Assembly (NCBI GenBank): GCA_016165875.1
Contig: JABBOT010000001.1
Coordinates: forward strand, 44,630,847 to 44,694,846
Length of the DNA: 64,000 nt
Source: Acanthopleura granulata
Taxonomy: Eukaryota > Mollusca > Polyplacophora > Chitonida > Chitonidae
Direction of reading: 5' to 3'
Below the pieces are notes generated by a model. That model was given only the letters and a program-made list of their open reading frames with translations, was not told where the DNA came from and ran no database searches. The position numbers and the translations under genes are program-made. This document shows, in pieces, positions 25,228 to 37,948 of the stretch; position 1 is the stretch's first letter; every line of letters starts with the position of its first letter.

Positions 25228-26875
25228 TTATTTGGCCTGTTCGGCAGTGTACTCTTTCTGTCCGGCCGTGATCTGGTCCGTCACCCAAGAGAACAGCTCA
25301 TTCCACGCATCTTCCGTACTTCTGTTGTAGGAGGACACGCTCGATCCCATTTTGTCGTTCATGGCTCGTCCCAGATACTGCAAACAAGATAATACCAGAA
25401 TATATAAACTACCTGGATGTTTTCGTTCTAGCAATACTTTGCTGTAATTTATTGTAATTCAGAAATTCTATTTGTTTAATGTAAATACTTTTCATCCGGA
25501 GTTTTCGTAAGGATAGACTGAGCCAAATGCAGCTCAGAGCGGGATTTACTTACAGGAAAGTATTCCTGGGGAATGTTGTAACCGTGAGTACCATGACGAC
25601 CACCAAGTTGCTTCAGGATTGGTACAACATCTTCCAGGTTGTCAAGATTATCCACCACCATACCCAGGTATTTGATCACTCTGGTCACGTGGAAGATCAC
25701 GCGAGAGTTGTTCTGGAACTGACCAGCAGCGGTTCCTCTGGCGAAGTCGAACTTGTCCTTGGTACGTGGGTACAGCTCGAACAGTCTGTAAACATCATAA
25801 AGTAGAGAGTTAGACACACAAATGCAAGTCACCTCCACTGGGTCTAAAGCTGTATGAATTTCGTATAGAAAAAAATTACGGAGGACTCCGATAGTACATT
25901 TACTGAAAGATATGGAAAGCTAGAAACAAAATATAATACAGTGAAAGATCATTAAAGTACGATCTAGACATGTGTCATGCAAGATAGTGATTAATACGAG
26001 TCTTTGTAAATCAAATCAACCTCCAGTTAATAAGTTTACCTCAGGAAGAGTTGGATGCCAGTCTCCGTTGGGTCACCCTTAACGTAGGAGGCCCATGATG
26101 ACCGGATCATGTTCTTCTGACAGTCATCAAGTCGTGGGTACCTTCCCTGCTCCTTGAATCGGATGCACTCGAAGAGTCTAAAGACAGGCAAAGTTTGGTA
26201 TTAGGCTGTATTTCAAGACAATGTCATGTTTATCATCAGAATTTTTCCTGTCTTAGCTTGATATCTTAAAACAAATACACAAGCTCATCTCTTTTGCAAT
26301 GCAAAAGACCACAACATGTCGAGAGTAAAATCACACAAGAAAGGGCAGGGTGACAGAAGGAGGTCTGCTGTCAGTTTGACCTAGTTAGTGTTCAAGGCTT
26401 TTAAATATTTAACTTCAGCTTTTAAAACAATTTGGAAATTTAGTAACTGACCACATCCACATGGGATACTTACTGAAGGAACACAGCCTCGGCTGTTTTC
26501 TCGATGTAACTCTGAGACTGAAAGAAAAAATTGTAAGAAATAAATATATCTCCAAGCATGGTTTTACCTTACCTAATGCAGACATCTAATTAAGGGGAAG
26601 GGAATACAATGATTTAGTGTCTCAGCAAGTATCACTTATTAGCGTTCATAATCTACACAGTAAATCACGTAGGCCCGCTTGCTTCCTTAGATAACTGGAG
26701 TGACGAGTATCTTCATTAAACTGACAATTCGAAAATAAAACGTTATCCTAATTTTCATTCAATGCAGAGTGTAAACATGCATGCTACATTAAGTGGTATC
26801 ATTTCGGAATGTTTGCATCAATAAAGACACAAACTGATCATACTAGACATGTGAAAAATAAAAGACACCTACCAT
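25228..26875 (-). CDS. Globin G4, intact
   Basis: Exons in gene order: ATG (26873-26875), 26474-26517, 26040-26177, 25554-25785, 25228-25377 (TAA 25228-25230). The product is 188 residues and almost the same as G2; the heme-contact residues Phe74, His94 and His126 and Trp44 are present. Intron 1 is shorter than in G2 by a deletion near 26680. The 5' flank has the shared promoter block and TATA box. This copy is the best template for the family: every border is canonical and nothing is broken. Probably an intracellular globin; ligand and tissue cannot be told from sequence. Confidence 0.93.
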
Positions 26876-26960
26876 TTTCCGCTCAAATTCTTTCCTCAGT
26901 TAAATAGTGAGGGTTCACGTTAATCTCTTGGAGAAGTGACGTTGATACATAGGCAGGTGT

Positions 26961-27050
26961 CTTATATACGACTTTTGAGATGGCTGTTCTGAGGCCACGC
27001 CCATGTTCTTTCTGACAGACAAATGGGCAAGTGTATTCCTGCTGTCAATC
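26961..27050 (-). promoter_or_regulatory. Globin promoter block of G4
   Basis: TATATAAG in gene sense at 26961-26968, preceded by the same motifs as in G2, with which it is nearly identical. Confidence 0.8.
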
Positions 27051-30000
27051 GCCTATATTGATCTTCCCCTCAGGAGCCCGAAAAAGACGATTTGGAGATG
27101 AACACAAGTGCAGTGGAACGTGAAGCATAACGTTTCGCAGTACTGTGGAACAATGTCAGCGCAGAAGCTTAAATGTAATCTTTTGTGGCCGCACTTTGTG
27201 TTCCAGTTTTCATTTCACACAGTTATGCGGGGGTAGTCGGTGGCAGGCTGTTAAATCTTTGGACAATTTCCAGGATTTCCACTCTGAAAACCACACAAAC
27301 CCAAGTCCTAGGTGAAAGGGTTGAGAAAAAGTAAAGAGAATATATTTAATCGAATCTTTCGCACCACAAGCATTACAAAAACATGTGAGTCTCTTGGTCA
27401 AGTGTTGTACTCAGGCTCACCCTACCCTACATCTGATTTTATGGTCCAGTAGAAATAAAACAAAAGATATGAAATTTATGTCATAAAATATTGTTCTAAG
27501 TGATGTATTCCAAAGAAAAATATTACTCTGCATGAAATGAAGAAAATGATATTGATTTTAAATAGAAACATACCATCGGAAATTCTCAATAATTGCCACA
27601 AAATCAAGTTTATTTCCCACCAGGTCAATGTCTTGTAAAATTATAGACCGTACTGAAAACATTAAATAAACGAGAGAGTGTATAAACCAGAGTGTTTACC
27701 GTATGCAGGATATTAATCCCCTGTCATTACTGGGATTTATATCCCTGTACAATTAACCAAATCAAAAAGGTTTCTCCATCTAGGTCTGTTGTTTGGATAA
27801 TGGTAGAATTGGATACCCACATATAATCTTTACTGTCCACTAGATATCCTCCTCCAGGGCAAGTGATGTAATCGTCCTTCAGTTGTGTGTATACCATGCT
27901 GTGCAGAACAGAAGTGGTTATGGGTGCGCGGGAGTTGAGGAGAGGTTACAGAATTCAGATTGCCTTGAAACGACAAAACGTCTTTTTAGGAAGGATTGGT
28001 ATGTAATTGTAATGTCTTGTCTTGGTATCGAGCAGGTCAAACAGGTTTCCCCATGCCTGTCTGCCATTTGCACAAAGTATGACGTGATGACCCTGAATAG
28101 CTGTCACGACCCACTAGTCCTCCTCCTGCTAGGAAATCACCAACTTTCGTAACCGTCCATTAACCCTCTGTGTACAACAAGAGGGCAAGGAGCATTTAAC
28201 ATTCACAAATGACAGATAAAATGTTCAGGCGATCACTCCATCAAAAGTCATCCCAGAATGATTTATTCCATGTATTTTATACTTACAAAATATCGACTGT
28301 TATGAAGTATCTTCCAAGTTGATTATTAAGCTTCTTTCGACACATGTCACTTTTGCAAACACCAAATAATATGTATAGAAAATTTGCACTGGAGTATTTT
28401 TAAAGATATTATTTTTAGAATTGCAAGGCAATAGCTCTACCAGTTTATATAAGTGTTTGGTTTTCTTCCAGACAATTGGCCAAATAAACATGTAGGAAAG
28501 AAACTCTAAAATAGACAAATATATAGAAATAACAATCTTTTCAATCGTATTTATTGTATATATTTTACAATTTTTCTTTTTTTCTCACCAAACTGTTGCT
28601 CCCATGACGTCATGTTTCTATTCTTATTGATGAGATGAGCTTCTTAATCCAGTCAGTGCTCTCCTGTGATTCATTTTTTATTTATTGCAGATATATCTTT
28701 AAGCCGTCCTCCCATTTTAGATACCCATATAAGGAAACAATTTAGGGGATTCGAGGTTTGGCAAAGGCCTCTCCATTATGACAATCATACAACTTTTTCT
28801 TAAACACCCGACAGATTTATAAATATCTCTTAATCTAACCGCCAATTCAGACATTCGTCAACTATTATGAAATATCCTAAGGCAAGGTAATTATTAATGT
28901 GCGTTTCTAGATACATGCCACTTTTCTAAATATCAAACGATATGTTCAGTAAAACTTGACCAGAGGATTATTAAAGACTATATTCTCAGAATTGAAAGAC
29001 AATAGCTCTACCAGTTTATATAAGTGTTTGGTTTTCTTCCAGACAATTGGCCAGATAAACACGTAGCAAAGGAGGTATAAAATAGACAAATACTTAGTAT
29101 ATAGAAATAACAATGTTTTCAACCGCATTTATTGTACATATTTTACACTTCTCTTTTTTGACATCAAACATGGCGTCCTGTTTCTACTCTTATTTCAAGG
29201 AATAAGCCTCTTAATCCAGTCAGTGCTCTCCTGTGATTCATTTTTTATTTAAAGCAGACATAGCTTGAAACCGACCTCCCATTTCAAATATCCATGTAAG
29301 GAAACAAGTAGGACATTCAAGTTCGGCAAAAGCCTTTTGATTATGACAATCACAAAACTTTGGCTAAAATATCCGTCAGATCTGTTCATACCTATCAATC
29401 TTTACATCCGTACATATCACACGTCACTCCAAATCACTCTAGTTTTAAAACCCATATTTTAAACTCCAAAATAGATCGCTGACACTTTTACATAGCTTTT
29501 TTGTGTATGAAAGAGGTCTCAAGGGTTTAAGAGAAGTAAAGGTGCATTATATTATTTCCATAATAATACTCTTCAACATTTTCTGCCTAAGTACCATGGT
29601 GCCTTGCAAAGTGTGCAGCATTTATAATCAAAGCTTCTACAACCAGAACTGTTTTTATTTGTTGAAATTAAATCTTACATCTCCATTTATAACCATTTTC
29701 ATGTAACGCTTTTAAACTATTCTGAACTTCTTGTTTCTACTTGGATAATGTCGTCAGCAAAAAGCAATAATGATAGATTGTCGCTAGGTTATTTAGCCAT
29801 ACATCAGAGTCCGAGATCAGCATGCAGATTCAAAGTCTAAGCATTTTGTATAGCCCACGACCTCTCTGTATACGTTAACTCAGTCAAGAAATTTTTTCAC
29901 TTTATGTCCTTTAACGGGAAAGAGACTGTTTAGAAACAATGCACACATACCACCAACTGGTCCATTTTTAAAACCGAACTGTGCATCGGGTATCTTTTCG

Positions 30001-32238
30001 TGCTACTGAATTACTCTGTTCTTTAGGACGCTTGTACACAAGTTTGATACATAGCTGTGTCGTCCGGGTAATTCTCTGATAATCTGCAGCATACTACACA
30101 ACCTAGTATACATCAAGGTGCAAATATTTCAACAGCAAGCTTTCCTTTAATACATTGTCCGAAACATAACATTGGCTAACTTCAAACATTTCATTACTGC
30201 CTTAAATTCATCAACACAGTTACCGTTATACATGTAGTATGTTTGATGAATAGCTGTGTAGACCGGGTAATTCTAGGGTAATCGGCACAATAGTACACAA
30301 CCTAGTATACATCAAGGTGCAAATATTTCCACTTCAAGTATTCCTTTAATGCATTGTCCGAAACATAACATTGGCTAACTTCAAACATTTCATTGCTATC
30401 TTAAATTCATCAACACAGTTACTGTTATACATGTAATTCATTGCTTTAAGTGTCCCTTACGTCAGTTTTTTCACCTGATATTTTTCCCTCACGCTTGCTG
30501 TCGTCATTAAATACGTTCTTATGAACAAAATCGGGTCATAGATACATGATTTTGGATGAAATACCTGTGTATCGAAAAAGTATGGACATTGGAGACGTAA
30601 CTAAGATTTTCTCTATTACATGTATAAATATTACATAGACTCTTACACTGCTGTCCGTTCTCCTTACTAATAGGCACACCGACCTACGCCACGATCACTC
30701 TTCAATATACCAATAAAATTCCTCAGTTCATGCAGTAGACAAACACAGATCAAGGTCTTGTGCCGTTCTTTCCAACTTAAACATTTAGTACATGATCATA
30801 TGCATCTTCAAAGGAAAGACTATAATGTTTTAAATAAAATCAAGTTGGTTGACTGTTCAATTTTTTTAATATTCACAGATATAAGAATTACAACACCATT
30901 GCTAACATATTTATCAATATATATTACTCTAGAATAAACTAAAACACGTAAATTATGTGTGGACTAAACAGGTGAGTTTTCAGGTTGAAAATAACATGCC
31001 TAACTATAAACATCTGAGTCGATTCCAATCGGGGTTCCCTGTCTTCAATCAAGCAGGCGTTACCTCATTTGTCATTTAAGCTCTTTTTGTACTCAAACTG
31101 CATTTAAAATACACAACTGTCCCTAGACTTCTAACATTTCAGATTCAAACAGACTTTCTCACTTGAGCGTTGTGCTATTTTGTTATGTTTCACTATTCAG
31201 ATGTCCTCAGATGGTCTATTTCAAGACCGCAGGTAAGTCATGAACTGAGGTCTGCTAAGGCATTTAAATATAGATGGGGTTAATGGACGGCTAAGAAAGT
31301 TGGTCATTTCCCAAGAGGAGGAAAACTACTGGCCGTGACGGCTATTCAGGGTCATCACGTAATACCTTTGTGCAAATAGCAGACGCAGATGAGAAAACCT
31401 GTTTGACCTACTTCGTTGTACAAGAATATAAAGCTTATAGTCGATCTGTCGGAGAAGTCCTGACAATAGCCTGTATGTTCCACCCTCGGCTACGGCTATT
31501 TATAATCAGAACTAGTGAACAATGGAGGTTATATGGTGTTATTCAATACTACCGTTCTCCAAATAGCAGACAGAGACTGGCAAACCTGTTCGACCCCGTC
31601 ATTTGTACAAGAATATACAGAGTAGTAGCAAGAAAGGAATATCATCTTGAATGCTTTAAGAGCTCTCATTTCCTACATCCCTAGATGTATTGAATGCTTA
31701 AGTACCTTCTGTCATTATGCAAGGGCTTGTGGGCTTTTTGCAATTACACTTGATTTTGCAGTAATTCACCGTGACAATTCACGCTTGTGTCTATCAAGTG
31801 AAAATTAATACAAATTCCTAGCGACTTTGGCAACGTAAATATACTCTTTATAGAATATCGCTTAATTTTCATATTTATCAAACATTTTGTTTCAATTTTA
31901 TTGGCCCAGAAGGTCAAATACAGACAAAGATAGAAAAATATTAAGAACAATACTTCATCAATAGGCGATTCGCTTCAATACATTTTACCTATGGCTTGAT
32001 TTTCAAAGTGGCAATCTTGGAAATTGTCCATAGCTTACCCTTAAAACTTTGTACTCCCTCCTTGTCCCCTCATTCTGTAAAATAAAAACTTAAACATAGA
32101 CTACGTCCACAAAGACTACGGTTAAGATACTCTGATGAAATTGCTAAACAGTATTGCTAAACGTTATTCTTCATGCAACTTTGCATGTTCATCTCCATAC
32201 CATCTCAGTGGACTCTTGATGCCCTTGTCATTATGCGT
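27051..32238. other. Divergent spacer between G4 and G5
   Basis: Like 15942-20547 but with two related segments in tandem: type A (about 28287-28852, as in block 3 at 40572) and type B (about 28853-29460, as in block 1 at 17176). The dimer is at about 30040-30430. No supported gene. Confidence 0.75.
28287..29460. repeat. Tandem A and B spacer segments
   Basis: Both segments contain a shared run from AATAGCTCTACCAG through TTTATATAAGTG to GACAATTGGCCA, at about 28430 and 29003, while the surrounding sequence differs more. The junction near 28853 joins an A sequence (ccgccaattcagacattcgt) to a B sequence (caactattatgaaatatcc). This fits unequal crossing-over. Confidence 0.75.
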
Positions 32239-32330
32239 GATTGACATCAGCAAGATTCTTACCCATCTGTCTGTCGCCAACAACATAGGCATGATCTCAC
32301 CACAACCATCTGAGATGCTCTGTATATAAG
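32239..32330 (+). promoter_or_regulatory. Globin promoter block of G5
   Basis: TATATAAG at 32323-32330; almost identical to the G3 block. The leader has the same lost ATG (GGAAAAAGTTTATG). Confidence 0.75.
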
Positions 32331-33072
32331 ACATCTATGTACTGTCATCTTCACTTCTCCAAGGGAACTGTAAACTCGCCCAGCGGAGTTGAGTGGAAAA
32401 AGTTTATGTGTGCAATATTCTTCAGTTTATCATTTTTATTTTATGGCTCAGCCGTTTTTTCATGCACATACCTCCGAAATGTTTCTACCAGATGTACAGC
32501 ATGTATGTAGGATTCTAAAGTAGGGCTCTTAGCATTATAATTATTTTTTGGAATCAATAAAAATTGACCATAACATTTTTTTCAGAAATTTAAAGCTTTA
32601 TTTTACTACCGTCAGCTTTATCCTAGCCCTTGTTTATAGCTCCACAAGTGACGGTAGTTTAATGAAAGCCACTCAATCTCAATCCAGCTGGCACGGGATC
32701 GGCATTAGATTTATCTTAAGATATATGCCTGTGCTTTGGCTTTCAACGTCAAGTGCGATTTTTAACCTTGCCTTAAACTTGAAATGACTGACTGCTGAAT
32801 ATCGCGTTAAAATATATACTTGAACGACCTAGCCAAGCCCAAACGATGCAAACTTCTGTTCATGCGTATATAGCGTCGTATTATTATTGCCGTACCTTTA
32901 CTAAAGCGTCAACTCCGTCGGGATAATGCCAGGTAGACTTTAGCACTTTTGGTATCATGGAATATTTTGGCTGTGTAAATCTTTAATGTTAATGAGAAAA
33001 AAATGTTAACACATTTGTACCATCCTTCCATATATGGACATATATTCATTTCTTACTTTCCTACTCTTTTAG

Positions 33073-34411
33073 TCTCAGAGTTACATCGACAGAACAGCCG
33101 AGGCTGTGTTTCTTCAGTAAGTATAGCGTGTCGAGGTATAGTCATTTGCTCCACATTGACAGTTGTTTTCAAACCTACTGTTAAGTATCTTAGCGCTTTG
33201 CATAGCTAATTGAGGTAAATTAACAACAGGCCTCATTTCAATGATTACTAGTGACAATTTTCATACTGTCACATTGCCCTTTCCGCTCTGCTTTAACTCT
33301 CTGTGTTCACACCTTTATTTGATAAAATTCCGTAACAAACTCGATGATATATCGCCTAATACTAAACGGAAAGCACTATCGATAACAAGACTTTGTCTTT
33401 CCACAGGCTATTCGAGTGCATCCGATTCAAGGAGCAGGGAAGGTACCCACGACTTAATGACTATCAAAAGAACATGGTTCGGTCATCGTGGGCCTCCTAC
33501 GTTAAGGGTGACCCCACGGAAACGGGCATTCAACTTTTCCTCAGGTAACCTTATGAACTCAAGAGTGATGTGATTTACGAAGACCACAAATACAGTTACT
33601 GCATGGCATGCATGGCACCTATTAGATCATGCCTTGATGATATTTCACAGTGTTACATTACATTTTATGTTTGCCTTATATTCCGTTAAATGTACTATCA
33701 GAGTCCTCTGTTTAGCCCTTTGTTTAGCCCTCTGTATTTTATATTCACGCATATTTAGACCCAGAGAAGCCCCCTCAGCATTTGTTTAATTCTCTCCTTG
33801 GTGATGTTTACAGACTGTTCGAACTGTACCCACGTATCAAGGACAAGTTCGACTTCGCCAGAGGAACCGCTGCTGGTCAGTTCCAGAACAACTCTCGCGT
33901 GATTTTCCACGTGACCAGAGTGATCAAATACCTGGGTATGGTGGTGGATAATCTTGACAACCTGGAATATGTTGTACCAATCCTGACGCAACTTTTTGGT
34001 CGCCATGGCACCCAAGGTTACAACATTCCCCAGGAATACTTTCCTGTAAGTCAATTCCTCTCACTCATCTATTTCCCAAATCCCATCCTTAAAGAAAATC
34101 TGCTAAATTTTAAACCTACTCAAGAAAGTGTTGATTTCATGTTGAATATGAAACTGATTAAATATCTGCATGAAGTAAATTCCCCTGTTGGTACTTCAAT
34201 TTTCACAGTCCATCTGTTCAAATCTTTAAGTCACGTTAAAGATTAAACGCGTGAAATGTCTACATTAATCGCTGCCATGAATGACAAAATGGGATCGAGC
34301 GTGTCCTCCTACAACAGAAGTACGGAAGATGCGTGGAATGAGCTGTTCTCTTGGGTGACAGACCAGATCATGGTCGGACAGAAAGAGTACACTGCCGAAC
34401 AGGCCAAATAA
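33073..34411 (+). pseudogene. Globin G5, last splice acceptor deleted
   Basis: Exons 33073-33116, 33407-33544 and 33814-34045 are intact. The last exon remnant runs from about 34274 to the TAA at 34409-34411. Compared with G3, 41 bp are missing at 34273/34274; these held the polypyrimidine tract, the AG acceptor and the first four codons (YLGR) of exon 5. If intron 3 is kept, translation ends at about 34246, before helices G and H are made. The usual ATG is also lost. Near the proximal His, LTQLFGRHG replaces LKQLGGRHG, consistent with relaxed constraint. Best read as a recent pseudogene. Confidence 0.8.
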
Positions 34412-37400
34412 ACCGCTGCTAGCACTCAACAAAAACAGGAAATGCTCCTCCAGACGAACGACTACACGGACCGAAGCGGACATGAACTAGGCCCGAAGAC
34501 TAATGTACACCAAAACCCGCTGCCTCTGTACATGTCTAACACAGAAAAGTGAAACGCTACGAGGAGGTCGTTATCCACGGTGAGGTGAGCCACGGATGTG
34601 TGAAAGTTCCTAGTTACTGCAGCTGTAACAAGAAATATATGGTTAACGTCCTTGTTGTTTACACCAGTAACATTTGTTTGTTTCTGTATATATTTTTCCA
34701 AACGCTGTAGAATAAAGTTTTTGTTGTTCTTTATCACTTTCTTTTTATGCTGTTTTTAATATTCTCTGATGGGTGTACCTGCAGCGTATGTAATTCAGAA
34801 TATCAGATGGGCAGGTGCACAGATCGATTGACTGGATGAGTTGTGATAAAGTTTACGATGCTACCTGTTTTCCTGATGGCAGTAATAAGAATGGAAGATA
34901 TTAAGGAATATATCTAGGCATTCTCTTTCTAGGATGTGCTTTGTAATTAATATTATCACGTGGTGCTAATAATATTTCACTTATATGATGGCCATCAAAC
35001 CTGTTGGTGGAGGAACCGAGCAAAAAGCTGGGAGAAACCACCGCTCCTGACTTGGTAGTCGAGGAAGCCTTATGTCAAGCAGCGATTACCAACGGCTTCT
35101 AGCAAAATATATGTTTTGCTAAGCGAGGTAATTTACTTGGGTATCGCCATCAGTGGACCTGCCCTATATTCTTGTAATTTTTGAGACACCTGGTCTGTCA
35201 TGTTAGCCAATGTACGTGTAGACGTAAGAGGAAAACACAGCTTCTGTTTTCTCACATGATTAGTCCATCTAATTAACATCCTATCCATACCTGTCTTTTT
35301 CTAAACACTGGAAGAGAAATGTGATTCTTCCTTCCAGAAGTATTAATGTCTTTTCCAAAAAGTTAAAAAGAATTAGGTATATTACATATATGGCTGGTTC
35401 ACATTAAAGAGTCGTGAAAGTAATTAACCAGTGTTTAACGGGACTTGGGACATAAGTCTAAGTAGCTGTATAAATGATAAGAATTAAGATATTTAATCTG
35501 CAAATAATTACTTTCTTGTGCCTTACAATTCAGAGTCACGTAATCGTCGGCAATAAACCATTCCAGAACCCAGTGTTTGTCTAGGCTACTTGACTAGCAT
35601 GCCTTACAAAGTGGGAAGTAGGTGGTGGGTAGACTTCACGGCGAACACGCAGTACCCTTCACTATAACGGATGGATCGGTGCGTGTTACTCAATACAACC
35701 ATTGCTACACCTCTACCTTTCGTCATGTGATAAACGGTATGCCTTGCTGACGTCAATCACGTGGAGAAAATTAGGCACAACCAGAGTTAATAACTTTCAC
35801 ATATGGCTGTTTTTATGTATCACATATACGATATTTGTGTTATTTCTCGTTAAGATATCAGCCTTTGTGTTTATGCTGTTTTTAATATTCTCTGATGGGT
35901 GTACATGTAAGATATGTAATCAGAATATCAGATGGGTAGGTGCACGGATCGATTGACTGGCTGAGTTGGGATAAAGTTTACAATACTTTGATATTAGCAT
36001 GTTACCTGTTTATCGGATGGCAGTAATAAGACTGGGAGACATTAAGGATTATATCTAGACATTGTTTTTCTAGGGTGTGTTTTTGTAATTAATGTTACCA
36101 CGTGGTGCTAATAATATTTCGCTTATATGATGGCCATCAAACCTGTTGGTGCAGGAAACCGAGCGAAAAGCTGGGAGAAACCACCGCGACATTCTTTTTC
36201 TAGGGTGTGTTTTTGTAATTGAAGCCAGTGTTTGTCTGGGCTACTCGAGTAACATGCCTCACAAAGTGGGAAGTAGGTGGCGGGTAGACTTCACGGCGAA
36301 CACGAAGTACCCTTCACTATAACGGATCGATCGGTACATGTTACTCGCGCTGAGGACGACGTTCCCGCTCTACATTAACGTCTATCACGTGAAGAAAATT
36401 AATCACAACCAGAGTTAATAACTTTCACATATGGCTGTTTTTATGTATCACATATACGATATTTGTGTTATTTCTCGTAGAGATATCAGCCTACGGCTTT
36501 ATAAGCCCTCCTTGGTGAAACCATTTCACATCATTTGATTTCTATGTGAAGTATGGAACACAATTCGTCACCAGATTAATACACACGATTATAGCAGTGT
36601 TACTAGTGTGCGTGTGGTAAAAAAACACTACTGATGTAATCACACAAGGTTTGGCCATATACACTGCCTATGATGTCCTCGATAGAAGCAGACTATGAGA
36701 TAATTGATTAACTGAATAACTGACCAGTGCTAGAGCACTCACTTGGTAATACTGCCACACACAGGTTGTTGATACACTATAAACTTCCACGCCAGCTACA
36801 AAAGTCATACCGGCATATCAGAATATTCGGCGCTTTCGACAGAACCGACAGTTTTTTGTCCACCCCGACTGGATGTTACTAATATGAATTAAATGCTAAG
36901 CTTACTTGTTGGTATATTGTAAAGAAAAATCTAGGTTTTGTGTGGTGATATGGCACAGCACCTTGCGAAAGTTTGGGTATATAATTACATCCTATTCTTT
37001 TTGAGGGTTGAAGTTGACAAATTTACCACATGAATAGTAGGGAAAAAGCAAAGCGCTCGGGTAACCTATTACGGTTGTGACCTTCCAGTGCGGTGACCTG
37101 ACTACCCAGAATCCACAGCTACACACACTTTGTGGAAGTCACTTTCACTTATGTGACGGAATCCATTCTCGACATCACTCTCGTTTGTTAGAATTATAGA
37201 TCAACCTCCCTGTACCTTAATTGACCCACCGGGAAGGGCTGTAACAGACGATATAATATTGATAGTCTAAATATCGTAAGTACAAAGAACGGCGGCTATT
37301 TACTTTCCTTTAGGGGGCCTCCGTGGCAGAGTTTTCACAGAGCTAGCGCATTACAATGGTTTTGAGGTATCACCACGTTATCTACCACCATAATGTTGAC

Positions 37401-37662
37401 CCCCGTCGTATAGAGGAAATATTTTTAACAGGACATAAATCACCAATTAAATACTTTCCTTATTGTCAATCGGCCTTCTTACTTTCGTATAATAAACATA
37501 TATCCCGTTTTACAAAGCATTGCTAAGTTTAACATAAATCAACCAGTCAATCACTCCGTGAACCTGTCCATCCGATGTCTTGAAATGCTTATGCTGTATG
37601 TACCCCCCCCCCCCCACATATACATATAACAACGCGAAAAGAAATTTTAAAACAGTAACAAC
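34412..37662. other. Convergent spacer between G5 and G6, enlarged
   Basis: Contains two versions of the globin 3' flank. A diverged version (about 34750-35650) is followed by one nearly identical to block 2 (about 35875-36540 against 23030-23700). Carries SINE relics and a run of C at about 37604-37616. No supported gene. Confidence 0.7.
34711..34716 (+). terminator. Poly(A) signal after G5
   Basis: AATAAA about 300 bp after the remnant stop, aligned with G1 and G3. Confidence 0.5.
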
Positions 37663-37668
37663 TTTATT
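37663..37668 (-). terminator. Poly(A) signal of G6
   Basis: AATAAA in the G6 sense, about 280 bp after the stop. Confidence 0.6.
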
Positions 37669-37746
37669 CCACAACAGATGACAAAATAGATACCAAAAAA
37701 CAAATGTAACGAACGGGGTCTAAATATCAAGTACCGTAAATTTTTC

Positions 37747-37765
37747 TGTTACAGCGGCTGTAACA
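37747..37765 (-). promoter_or_regulatory. Palindrome in the G6 3' UTR
   Basis: Same 19-base palindrome as in G2 and G4, although the flanking sequence has diverged. Confidence 0.55.
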
Positions 37766-37948
37766 TGTAATTTTCATAGAATGAAAATGTCATAGAATTT
37801 CACTTGTCTAGTTTACATATGTACAAAAGGGGCAGCGGGTTTTAGTGTACAGTCCATTAGTCTTCGGGCCTAGTCCATGTCCGTTTCGGTCCGTGTAGCC
37901 CTTGTATGGTGAAGCATGTCCTGTTGTTGTGATGCTGCTAGCGACGGT

